64,000 nt of DNA from positions 66,696,612-66,760,611 of the forward strand of contig JALGQZ010000004.1 in the NCBI GenBank assembly GCA_023105745.1, read 5' to 3'. The notes under the pieces were generated by a model. The model saw only the letters and a list, made by a program, of their open reading frames with translations, was not told the origin of the DNA and made no database searches. This document shows positions 11,057 to 20,877 of the stretch, one piece after another. Every line of letters begins with the position of its first letter. Within the stretch, counting starts at the first letter, position 1. Source of the stretch: Austropuccinia psidii. Taxonomy: Eukaryota; Basidiomycota; Pucciniomycetes; Pucciniales; Sphaerophragmiaceae. The translations under genes were made by a program, and so were the position numbers.

Positions 11057-13083
11057 TGTGAGCCTTTGGGATATGACCATCCACCCAATAAGGTCACAAA
11101 CAGACTCAGATCAATTATACCTTTAATATAATTATATTAAAATTACTTAGAATAATTATACATTAAGAATAATTACTTAAATATACAAAAAATACCATAA
11201 ATTGGTACAAAAATTGGTTTAACTTAACAACCAATGAATCAACATGTAAAATAAATTATACCATTGGATTCCTCATGGAAAAATACACATATACCATTTT
11301 TATGGCATATCTGTAAAGTCAATATTTAAGGAATTATAAGGTATAATACCTTATAAAAATCATAAAACCTTATTTATCTCAAGAACTAATGGAACAACAT
11401 GTGAAATAAATTGTACCAGTGGATTCCCCATGAAACTCCACACATAAAACAATTAATAAGCTAATTCCCAATGTTAATACTTAAGGAATTATCCTGAATA
11501 TATGCACTTTTTTGGTCAACGCATATATTCAAGGATCCTAGCTAATATCTTCTAAACTATACATGATAGAATGATGAACCAAAAGGAAAGTTACCACGTA
11601 ATTACTGTAAGAACACAGATATGAACTTTATTTTACAAATTATAAACAAGGTTAAAACCTATGATGAATTATTGATAAAAATCAACAGAGCTGTTGACCA
11701 CTTTGTTGTGAAAGTGTTCCAAACTTAAAAAAAAGTATACAGTTGGATTCTACTAGTTCACTCGTGAAGAATGATGTAATTTTTATTATTAAATTCAGGG
11801 TATAACCCCCTGAAATCAAGGTTTGAAGTTTAAAATATTGAATTTCGACAGAAAAGATGAGTTACCAGAAAAATCATCAAAAATAGAGTTTTGATGATGT
11901 AATGAAAAGCTCTTGGCAGCATAATAAGGTTATGCCAGGCTATCAGAATTCACTCTCTGAATTGCTGTAGCGTGTAAATCTTAAATGTTATTGAGGATCA
12001 AAGTTTGAGCTTAATTTGAGCAGTTATGATCACATACTGTAACCTTAATTTAAGTTTAACAGTCTTAAGAGTGATAAAATTGGTGAATACTATTAGTTTA
12101 TGATTAAAACTAATAAAATCCACGAAATTTGGGGTTCTGCCAAGCCTCTGATGTCATCAAACTTAGAGTTATAGTGATAACTCTAAATAATGGTGTAATA
12201 ATGATGTAATATGGTTTGATCATGATGTAATCACCCTCAAACCTTAAAATATTGATCAATTCCAGTGGATATGATCAGTACACGTCTACTAGAAGCCTGT
12301 TGGACTCTAGGAGGGAGGTATTTACTATAAATAGAGCTCTTTTTACTCTATTTACCCCTCAGACACATCAAAAACATTAAATCAATTAAATAAAAGGTAA
12401 TTTCTTTATTCTTTATATATAAAGCTCTTATATTATTAAAGACCAAAGACCATCTTAATATTAATCACCATTTCTACGTGATTAAATCAATTCTTTAATT
12501 GTTTTTGTTGTAAATCTCTCTATAAACTCATTTCCACGTAAAATCAAGAAATTTAGTAATTTTCTTTATTTTTTATTGTAAATACAATTTGAAAAGGTTG
12601 TATTATATTCTTTTGGCGTAAAATATCTCAAAATTATTATTTTAAGTGTTAAAAGTAGGTTATTTCATCTTATTATAATAATTTCTCTCTTATTATTAAT
12701 CTTAATAATTCTTAATTAATATAAATAGTATTTATATTAATATATAACTTTAATATTGGTAATATTATTGTTATTAATTGTTTTTTATTGATAAAAAACA
12801 GTTTTTTACGCCTTTATTATTTGTTGGTAACAATAATGAAGAGCTTTATAATATATTAATTATTTTATATTAATATATTATTTATAATATTATAATTTAA
12901 TATAATATTAATTATATTATTATATTTATTTAATAATATAATATTTTTACGCCATAATAATAATATTTCTTTATTATTATTATCATTATTTTAATCTTAT
13001 TTATTTCAATTATAAGGACATTCAGAGTACAATAAGTAATAAATTAGTAATTTTTACTTATTGTTTCATAGTCAAACCTTACA
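11057..13083 (+). repeat. 3' LTR of element B
   Basis: Near-identical to 2395-4419, TG...CA, with TATAAATA at 12326-12333. Followed by the second GGATA (13084-13088) and then protease sequence of element A. Confidence 0.95.
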
Positions 13084-13641
13084 GGATATGGACAGAAGAA
13101 GGAATGGAAGGTGTCTTAAGTTCACCAGCCAGAGCAACACTGTTGACAGCAGTGACTAAGTCATTACTAGTAGAAGGAATAATACCGCTAGAATCCTTAT
13201 GATTAGAATCATAGGTGATCAATCCATTTTTCCAATCAATAATGGGATTGAAATGGTAAAGGAAATCATAGCCCAATATCAGGTCTTCTCCTTTGGGTGA
13301 ATCTATGATAAAGAAATCCCATTCAAAGCTTGGGAATGAAGGCAAGTTAACTACCCACTTGGTATAATGGGTGATGAACAAGGCAAGGGATTCATTAGAA
13401 TCCAGAATGAAAAGAGGAATCTTTTAAGGGAGCTCTGACAGAGTCAATGAGTACTTGAGAACAAAATTCTTTGCAATAAAAGAGTTTGTAGCACCAGAAT
13501 CAATGAGAATACTATAAAAAATATCAGAGATTGAAGAAAAAATAAGAAACTTTAAGGATTTCTTGACACTAGTATTCAGAGTGCACAATTGTGCTCTTGA
13601 AGGAAATAAGTGAGAACCATTGAACACATCATGATTCCCAC
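13084..13641 (-). pseudogene. Element A protease and start of the pol frame
   Basis: Aspartic protease of the gypsy polyprotein. LIDSGATNSFIA (about 13480-13515) carries the catalytic DSG; GEDLILGYDFLYHFNPIID is the second conserved block. An in-frame TAA at 13424-13426 splits it, so it is inactive here. The frame is -1 relative to gag and overlaps its end; a GGGAAAA sequence (inverted, 13648-13654) sits two codons before the gag stop, the typical place for gag-pro frameshifting. After removal of element B the frame continues as SSVHIPSIIPSQS into pol at 2394. Confidence 0.88.
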
Positions 13642-14998
13642 TCAGGCTTTTCCCTGCTTGCTAGGGAAGCCTTCTGATGATCCTTGCCTATTCTCAGGCC
13701 TCTTGAAGCATTTTTCAAATGGGTGCTTTCCACCACAATAATTGCACAAACCTTCTTTAATCCTCCTCTCCTTTTCAGAACCAATTAATTTGTTGTCCTT
13801 ATTGAGGAGAGCAGCATGAGGCTTGTCTTTGGACATTTGAAAATTCTTCCCCTTCTTATTCTTATTGTGATAAGGCTTCTTGGATGATGAACTTTGAGGA
13901 GGCTTGGAGGAATTGGATCCAATGATTGGAGGCTTCTTCTCTTGATGACTGCCCTTTTCCTTTTGCCTCTCATGATATCTTGTGTCTAATTCTAAAGTGA
14001 CATCCATAAGTTCTTGAAGAGTGTCAAAAGATCCAGGGTGAGAAGCCAATTGGTCCAATAATCTTGATGCCAATCCTCCTCTATACACATGGATAAAAGC
14101 TCTTTCCCCCCAATCTCCAATTCGTGACATTAAGCTTCTGAAATCTGCAATGTACAAGGATACATGACCACTTTCCTTCATCCTCAAATTGTCCAACTCT
14201 TGTTCAGCCTTCCTGACTTCATTGGGGTCACCAAACAGAGTGAATAATTGAGATTCAAACAATGGCCAATTATTGAGGAGGTAGGAAGGGTCTTCATTGG
14301 AAATATTTGAGAGGTAAGGTTCAATCCATTCGCCAGCTCTACCAGTAAGAAAAGAAGTTGAGTACAAAACCTTCTTCCTGTCAGAGAAGAAGTTTGCTGG
14401 ATCATTATGGAAAATTAGTTGACAGGATTGGATAAATCCTCTCAACTTATGAGCTTGAGTACCATCAAAAGAATCAGGTGCCTTCATGGATGGAGTCTTG
14501 AAAGCAGGGGCTTTGGAATTGTCCCTGGGGGCAACTGCTTGAGTGAGTTGTCCCATGAATTGAGTCATCTGCTCCATCATCTTGAGGAGACTTGGATCAG
14601 TTTGAGAGACAAGAGGTTGACTAGAAAGGGCTAGATTAGAACCCTGAGGCACCTCTGGAGCATTTGCCAAGGCATCTGCCACTTCAGTTTCCCCAGAATC
14701 TTCCTCTTCCACAGACTCTTCCCCCTCTTCATCTTCAACTTCCCCTAATCTTGGTCTTGCACCTTCAGACCTGCCAGGGTAGCCACCCAAAAGTCCAGAA
14801 AAGGATCTTTATCTTCTAGATTTCATTCCACCTCTTCTTGAGGGTGCTGCTCCTTCCATTGGTGGTCCTCTGTCCAAATTTGCACTCAGTTGATGAACTG
14901 ATGGTGTGCGGTCAAGAGGAGCCCTTGCTGTAGAAGTGAGAACAGCTTGAATTCTTTGGGATCTAGTATTTTTTGGCTGGGGGACTATGCTGAACTGG
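13642..14998 (-). pseudogene. Element A gag
   Basis: Capsid-like retrotransposon Gag. Open from 14790 to the TGA at 13642-13644; the same frame continues upstream to about 14998 (SQRIQAVLTSTARAPLDRT) but is cut by a TAA at 14809-14811. Features: acidic Glu-rich N-terminal segment EVEDEEGEESVEEEDSGE; retrotransposon gag core DSFDGTQAHKLRGFIQSCQL to WPLFESQLFTLFGDPNE and VSLYIADFRSLMSRIGDWG; then a basic, Ser/Pro-rich stretch and a zinc knuckle CNYCGGKHPFEKCFKRP (CX2CX4HX4C) near the C-terminus. No clear ATG begins the frame, so the start may be lost or reached by splicing. Confidence 0.88.
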
Positions 14999-15721
14999 CA
15001 TTATGAAAAGAATTAAAATAACTTGATGGTATTAAGAAGAATAATCAGGCTTGGCCAAATCAATCACAATAAAATCTTGATGAATCTTGAGGAATCAATT
15101 CAAATCTTGAGGAACCAAATTCAATCAACAGTCAAATAAATTCAATCAATCAACAATCAATTCAAATCAAATATCAATAATCTTGAGGAAATCAATAATC
15201 AATCAATATTCAATCAATAATCAATCAATAAATGTCTTCAATATGAAATCAAGTCTTGAGGAATCAATCAATCAGTTCGAAATCTTCAGAAATCAATTCA
15301 ATATCTTGATGAGTCAAATCAAATCAATAATCAAAATCAATTCTTGAGGATCAATCAATATCTTGAGAGTTCAAAGTCAATAAATCCAATAAATCCTGAA
15401 TCAATAACCCAAATGAATCCCAATGAATAATCCAATCAATTAAACCAATCAATAATTCCTAGATGAAACCTGAATAAGAACACAGAAAAATTTGATTGAT
15501 AAAAATAAAATGAAGTGATGAAATGGTCAGCAATGATTAAGAAAGGAAAAGAATCAATTTTCATAAGAATGAAATGAATGAGATGAAAATTGATGAGAGA
15601 GAAAAATTCATAGAAAATCATAAAAAATCATAAAATCATGAAAAGGTCATAATTGATGAATGAGAGGAAATGAATATAAATGAATGAAAAGAAAGAATCA
15701 AATATGAGTTAATTAATTTAA
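14999..15721 (-). repeat. Leader of element A: CAATCAAT-rich low-complexity tract
   Basis: Between gag and the LTR. About 15045-15470 is made of irregular repeats of AATCAATC and TCTTGAGGAAT-like units; the rest is A/G-rich. No coding content seen. No GGGGGCC-type primer block is present next to this LTR, unlike the chromovirus family. Confidence 0.7.
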
Positions 15722-16483
15722 TGTCACAGGGGCTCTTCGAAGTGAAGAGGGCCTGGCACTCAGTAAACTGGGACTCACTTATGGAGGGCTCAAAGATAAG
15801 ATAAGATGAGATACACTTAAGAGTGTTAAAGATAAATTGCTAAAGAATAAATATAAGAAAAAGCAGCAACAAAGGATAAGAGTAAAAGAATAGAAGAGCC
15901 AACCACAAACAAGTTCAAGTCCACTGTTTCAACCTGTCAGAATGGAAAGAGAAGGGTTAATAAGGATATGGCCACCCAACTCATACTGTACAGGCAAAGA
16001 GAAAAATGCAAAGACTAACTTAAAATTAAGTAATTATAATACCTAAAATAAGGATAAGAATAATTATGAAATGATAAATAAACTAAATTAATTAACTGGG
16101 GAAAAGTCCCCAGGGGGAAGAAAGAGGGGCTGGTATATGTGAGAATCACCAGCCCTCATCCAGAGGAAGAATTTTCATGAGAATATTTGATGATTGAATT
16201 GAGTCTGGCCAATACAGGTCCTGTACGTCTGTACAGAACCTGTACAAGAGGTGTGGTGTATTGAAGTGATCATACAGTTTTCAAGTTGGTGTATTGAAAC
16301 TGTATTGGGTGAAACCAGCCTGTACAGGTATTTACAGGCTGTATTGAGGTATCAAGCTGTATGCATGTTTCAGAATGAAGATTGTTGAAATTTAATGCTG
16401 ATACAAATGCTGGATCTGCTGATTTGAGGTGTCTGAGTGGGTGTGTGAATGACTACCCTTACCTCTGATGAGTGGTTGTTACA
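15722..16483 (-). repeat. 5' LTR of element A
   Basis: Starts TGTCACAGGGGC and ends GTGGTTGTTACA (plus-strand orientation). It shares the CACAGGGGCTCTTC...GAGGGCCTGGCACTCAG block, the GTTTCAACCTGTCAGAA block and the GGGGAAAAGTCCCCAG hairpin with LTR I (inverted) and LTR K. At 762 bp it is about half their length, lacking the variable segment they carry. It contains several TGTACAG palindromes (about 16225-16345). The other end of the element is not in the window, so its TSD cannot be checked. Confidence 0.85.
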
Positions 16484-16549
16484 GAAACCTACAGCTTGGT
16501 CAGAAGCTTGGAAAAAGGACCATTCCCAAAGATCACAATTGAGTGATGA

Positions 16550-17350
16550 GGATCAAAAACCCATAACAACAATGAAAAAAATCAACATAAATCCAATTTC
16601 AAAGATGATTTAGCTACCAATAAAGCCTACAGAATTAAAGACAAGCCTTTTATTCTTAATCCTGATGGTAAAAGAATCCATGTGAACACTATTAAAATAA
16701 GTAGCAATCCAAGTACTCAAAAAAGAACAACAATGACGGATAACAACAGACCTTTGAGTAATAATCAACCTAAAATGAATACTAATGAAGGCTATATTAA
16801 AAAAGAACAGTTGTTAGGGCTTAATACTAGTTGCACTAGCTCCAGTATCAACACAATGGAGCTTGCATCAATAAATGCAACTATTACTGTAAATAGAGAA
16901 TACCCTAAATTAAAATCTACTACAGACAGCATTAAGAGCAAAACTATTGGTAGTGATAAGATAATATCTCAGTTTGATAAAGAGATTGACGCGAAATCCA
17001 CTGGAAAAACCTCTAAAAGTCAAGAAAGTATTAATACTATATGTGGTAGCAGTAAACCAACTAAAATGGAAGATAAACAAGAAAACAAAATGACCAATGC
17101 AAGTAAAATAAGACATGAAATTCAGAAAATTATAACAAAGAGAATAATTGGGAAATCTACAAAAATGAAAGAAAAAATATTGGAAGCTTCAAAAAACATT
17201 AAAACAGAAATAGATAGTGCAATAAATATTGATAAGTTATTTTTTCCAAATGAAGACTACAACAAGTTGAAAATTTACATTGAAGAAATAAAAAAACGCG
17301 AAAAATCATTTTATTTTGAATTTCCAAATGAAGAAGAGATACAAATCTGA
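16550..17350 (+). CDS. Unrecognised Asn/Lys/Ser/Thr-rich open frame
   Basis: 267 codons open between TGA stops; first in-frame ATG at 16733 gives about 205 residues. I do not recognise it. The sequence is hydrophilic, with no membrane segment or zinc finger; the C-terminal third (KIRHEIQKIITKRIIGKSTK onward) is Lys/Ile/Glu-rich and probably helical or coiled coil, ending KSFYFEFPNEEEIQI. The upstream open part (NKAYRIKDKPFILNPDGKRI) also looks like protein, so the real start may be further 5' and removed when element A inserted at 16483/16484. AT-rich codon use matches the surroundings. It may be a gag-like or ORF1-like remnant of another element, or chance. Confidence 0.3.
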   Translation, partial: GSKTHNNNEKNQHKSNFKDDLATNKAYRIKDKPFILNPDGKRIHVNTIKISSNPSTQKRTTMTDNNRPLSNNQPKMNTNEGYIKKEQLLGLNTSCTSSSINTMELASINATITVNREYPKLKSTTDSIKSKTIGSDKIISQFDKEIDAKSTGKTSKSQESINTICGSSKPTKMEDKQENKMTNASKIRHEIQKIITKRIIGKSTKMKEKILEASKNIKTEIDSAINIDKLFFPNEDYNKLKIYIEEIKKREKSFYFEFPNEEEIQI

Positions 17351-17990
17351 AAAAATTTCCATGATTCAGATTATAGAACAAGAAAACAACTTTATTTTAA
17401 TAATTCAAAAACTCAAAATATTATCATGAAAATCTTAAATAGGTATAGTTGTTATTATTAATTATAAATTAAGTTTATTTATTTTTTTATATTTTTCTAG
17501 TGTTATTAAATGTGAGCCTGCAAGCATGTACTGGCTTACCTGCTACACTGTCTCCATCTTAAAATTTTTATTTTGTTCAATTATTAGGTTCAAACTTTAA
17601 CTTGAAAATTGAAATTTATTATTTTAAATCTTAATGATGTCATAAAATATTATATGACATTATTTAATTTTGTAAATAAATCATTCTTAATTTCTTTTGA
17701 TGATGTCATAAAAATCTTACTATGACATCATTTATATTTTTGTATTTGCAATATTTAAGAGGATCATTCTTACCTTTGAATGATACTTCAGAGCTCTAAA
17801 CACATTATATTTTTATAAATTAAAATTACTTACATTTTTATTTTAGAAATATTAGTGCTCTCACAAATAAATGATTTAATTCATTTTTACACCTTATTAT
17901 ACTGTTGAAGCTTAAATTCCAACAGTACTTCATTTAAAAACTACGGTGATGTCTCTATATATATTATAAAATAGTATTCCACTTTTTTTT
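17351..17990. other. AT-rich intergenic stretch with LTR-like start
   Basis: No coding region. TGTGAGCCTGCAAGC at about 17511 resembles an LTR start. Inverted pairs are visible: ATGATGTCATAA/TTATATGACATTA around 17634-17665 and CTGTTGAAGCTTAAATTCCAACAG around 17903-17926. Nothing here could be assigned with confidence; the degraded end of element H begins near 17990. Confidence 0.3.
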
Positions 17991-18007
17991 GGTTTATTAA
18001 ATTCCTT

Positions 18008-18274
18008 CTATATAAACTGGAAGTCACAAAAGAGATCCCAGCTTACATCCTCCATGGTTTGGATTATCCTTTCAGCTAGGCCATCTGTTTGTGGATGGTA
18101 AGCTGTAGAAAATGCAAGCTTTTTACCTAGCATGTCATACAATTTGGTCCAAAATTCTGATGTAAATTTTGGGTCCCTATCACTAATGATAGCTTTAGGG
18201 ACCCCACAGGTAGATATTATATTATTCCAAAATAACAAAGAAGTATCCTTTCCTGAGTCCTCCTTGTGACATGG
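18008..18274 (-). pseudogene. Element H integrase core, C-terminal fragment
   Basis: Minus-strand reading gives [19 protein letters not shown], then [19 protein letters not shown] (second catalytic Asp) and [20 protein letters not shown] (Glu region). Homologous to the integrases of B, C and D but clearly a different family. The homology fades after about 18008. Its N-terminal continuation is at 20609-20877, split by LTR J. Confidence 0.88.
18271..18274. repeat. Target-site duplication ATGG, left copy (LTR J)
   Basis: ATGG before TGTGGTATACC is repeated at 20609-20612 right after CCCACA. If the first T is counted with the flank the repeat is ATGGT. Removing the intervening sequence restores the integrase frame CLP/CHKED of element H. 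Confidence 0.85.
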
Positions 18275-20608
18275 TGTGGTATACCATGACAGTTCAGCTG
18301 AATAAATTTTTTATTTTTATGGTAATTATTTATATAAAAGAGGATATCAATAGTATGAAATCACCTTTGAGGAAAAGTAACAGTAAAATAAACATGGAAT
18401 AACACAAATGATATATTCATTAAGGAAAATTGACCACAGATTTGCTCTGTCAGTGTCACCCCACTGCACTATCCAACACATAATTGTGATGGACAGTACC
18501 CAAATCGAAGACATTTTTCAATTTTCTCTGTAAATAATCTTTTTTAATATATATTTTTTTAATATGCTTAAATATAAGCAATTGGGTGATTAATATAATC
18601 AGAGTCACAATTAGGATGCCAATTAATAAAGAGCAGAGTTGTAGGCATCATAGGGGACATAGAAGATTCAAGGTGTGGAACAAAACACTTTTGAAGTATC
18701 AATTTTGGGAAATTTCATGTGTTTTTGCTGTTATGAACCACCCAAAGAGGGGATAAGCATCATTGACTTCCTTTAGATAATTTAATGATTAATTATTTAA
18801 GACTGAAATGATTTATTTCTGAATTGGAAAGGCCATATTACATCAACTTTTCTGTTAATGTAACCCCCAAATTTCTCATTGAAGCTGCAGAAATGAAGAG
18901 TGGGACTGAATTTTGGAAGGAATATAAAAGATTTAGGAATTTTCAGGCAGAATACAGGTAATATAGGTAATATAGGTCAATGAGTAATACAGGAAGCCAG
19001 AAAACTATAATACTGGAAAATCAGCTGACAGATTAGTAATCAGTTGAGTAATACATGGAGATAAGGGTTCCAGGGCCAGAAATTAAGGTTTAACTGTATT
19101 ACACAGCCACATTTCACATGTGAATAGGAGAGGTAAGAATGAATGGATCTGATTGGTCAGAAACACGTCACGTCATTAGGAAAAGTCAAGTGAAGCAATC
19201 TGATTGGTCAGAAATCCAGACTTGTGTCACATCACAACACATTGCCCTGAAAATCCAAAATTAAAGTTTGCACAGCTTTGCACAGCCACCAGAGGCTGAA
19301 AATTTCTAAGACCCCTCTTTTTTGCACTCCTATGGAGGGCCCCATGGCTATAAATAGAGGCCCTCTCTCCCACTTTTTCCCTTTTCCCCATCTAGAAATT
19401 GTAAATTGAATTTATTTTTTCTGATCCCTCTTCTAAGAGGTATACTAGAAATCTTGATAAATTAAGCCTAGTAACTGAGGTTCGTTGTTGACATAGATCA
19501 AGAGAACCAATAGTGTGAAAAGACTTTAATTCATCCTTTACTAGCAGGTAGCCTAGTGCCTTATTTAATTAGGATCTTAAAGCTTGAAGCTCATGAGCAA
19601 GGCGTCTCAGGAGTTTAGTGTTTAAATCCTTAAAAGTAATTTTTAGAGAGTTTTAAAATAAAACCATCAAACCAAAGTAATTTTGTAGGCTTTAAAATAA
19701 AACCTAACCATTATAATTAGTTTTGGGCTAGTTTTTGTTGGAAACTTCCTCAAAGAGAGTAATTTTGCTTGTTTTAAAACAAAACCTGCACAACCAAAGT
19801 AATTTTACTACTTTTAAAATAAAAGTGGATTTGTATTTATTGGGTAATCCCTAATAAATTATCATCAAGGAACAAAATAAAATTAAATACTTTAGTGTTT
19901 AGTTAAGACTAATATTAAGCCTAAAGCAATTAGCTAGTATCATTATCAAAAAAAAAAACCAGAAGAGATCATATAATCTATTATTAAATCAAAACACAAA
20001 ACATAACATTAAACTACCCATATTATACTAAATTATTAACAATTATTAGAGTATTATCCCATCCATCACATCACAAAGGGCTTGAAAAATATTTTTATCC
20101 TTTTCAGGTTTATTATCTCAGAGAATTGAAGATTGCTTTTATCCTAACTATTAGTTTCTATATTTATCCAAGAATTATCAAGAACAGAATATTTTGTGAT
20201 TTTGTATTAGAAGATAGTGATTCCCGTTTTATTTTTTTATTTATTTTAGTTATTATATTATTTGATATATTGTTGTACTATCATCTGGTGGAGTCCACTC
20301 AGCCTGCTGAAAGTTTTAAAAAGAATTTATTTTTTAAGGTTTTAAATAACCATTGTTTTGAGTAGAGCAAAGTTTGATTAGAGATTGTTGAGTCTAATAT
20401 TTTCTGATCAAGCCACTATCAATAATAAAATTGATTTGGTGAACTCAGTAAAGATAACTTAGCATATTAGGAAGGGCAGTCTAGATTATTCTAGCACACA
20501 AGCAGAGCAAGGGTTACAAGTCTCAAACAGCAATTCAAAACTGTTTTCTTGTAATATCCCCTTCCAGGTACTGCCTCATTTTATCCCACACGCGGAGGAG
20601 TTCCCACA
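18275..20608 (+). repeat. Solo LTR J
   Basis: 2334 bp with TGTGG...CCACA ends, flanked by ATGG duplications, sitting in the integrase gene of element H. It has no coding region, but a good promoter core (TATAAATA at 19349-19356 after GGCCCCATGGC). These are the marks of a solo LTR left after recombination between the two LTRs of a full element. Plus orientation is set by the TATA box. It shares no obvious sequence with the other LTR families in the window. An older alternative would be a non-autonomous LTR-like element. Confidence 0.82.
19349..19356 (+). promoter_or_regulatory. TATA box in solo LTR J
   Basis: TATAAATA followed by a pyrimidine-rich tract (CCCTCTCTCCCACTTTTTCCC), the usual pattern of an LTR promoter and start region. 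Confidence 0.55.
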
Positions 20609-20877
20609 ATGGTAGGCACCTCACACTCTTGCTGAAGCTATCAACTATGATAAGGAAAGCATTGAAGTTTTCCTTGCCTCCTGGAAAAATTCTGTAACCC
20701 AGTCCATGTTGATGGTTTCCCATGGGTGTTTGCGTTCTTCTATGTGTTGAAGTCACCCATACTTTTTCCCATGTTTTCTGTTTGTCTTCTGGAATCTTTC
20801 ACAAGTGTTGATATATTAACTCAACTCTTGTTCCCATTTGGGCCACCAAGCTGTACTTGCTACCCTTTCCTTGTTCC
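20609..20877 (-). pseudogene. Element H integrase, zinc-finger to core fragment
   Basis: Reads [28 protein letters not shown] and [20 protein letters not shown] (first catalytic region) ending in CLP where LTR J interrupts. Small frameshifts are present. The sequence to its N-terminal side resumes at 22528 beyond LTR I. Confidence 0.85.
20873..20877. repeat. Target-site duplication GTTCC, left copy (LTR I)
   Basis: GTTCC precedes TGTCACA and is repeated at 22528-22532 after TGTGACA. Confidence 0.93.

Larger units (their letters stand above)
2395..13083 (+). mobile_element. Element B: complete chromovirus (Ty3/gypsy) inserted in element A
   Basis: 10,689 bp with long terminal repeats of 2025 and 2027 bp that are nearly identical, TG...CA ends and a perfect GGATA duplication. 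The internal part encodes Gag with a zinc knuckle, protease, RT, RNase H, integrase and a C-terminal chromodomain, so it is a chromovirus. Same family as C/E and D. Comparison with those copies shows coding damage: a stop at 4918-4920, an extra A in the run at 5871-5876, and stops at 7903-7905 and 8467-8469 where the other copies have Glu codons. The near-identity of its LTRs suggests recent insertion despite the broken frames; it may have been copied by proteins from another element. Confidence 0.96.
1..16483 (-). mobile_element. Element A: Ty3/gypsy LTR retrotransposon, left end outside the window, interrupted by element B
   Basis: Read on the minus strand the order is LTR (15722-16483), AT-rich leader, gag, protease, then after removing 2395-13083 the RT, RNase H and integrase, which reach position 1. 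The reading frame across the junction 13084/2394 is continuous once B and one copy of the GGATA duplication are removed, so both halves are one element. The 3' LTR lies left of the window. Two in-frame stops (14809-14811 in gag, 13424-13426 after the protease) make this copy defective, although the pol part appears open throughout the window. Its LTR termini match those of solo LTR I and LTR K, so the three belong to one LTR family. Confidence 0.93.

Noticed and set aside
15045..15470. Regular AATCAATC-type repeats considered as a CRISPR-like array
   Set aside because: Irregular spacing, no unique spacers, eukaryotic retroelement leader; simple low-complexity sequence.
17511..17930. TGTGAGCCTGCAAGC considered as the start of another chromovirus LTR
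   Set aside because: Only the first eight bases agree with the chromovirus LTR start; no matching body, end or target duplication.
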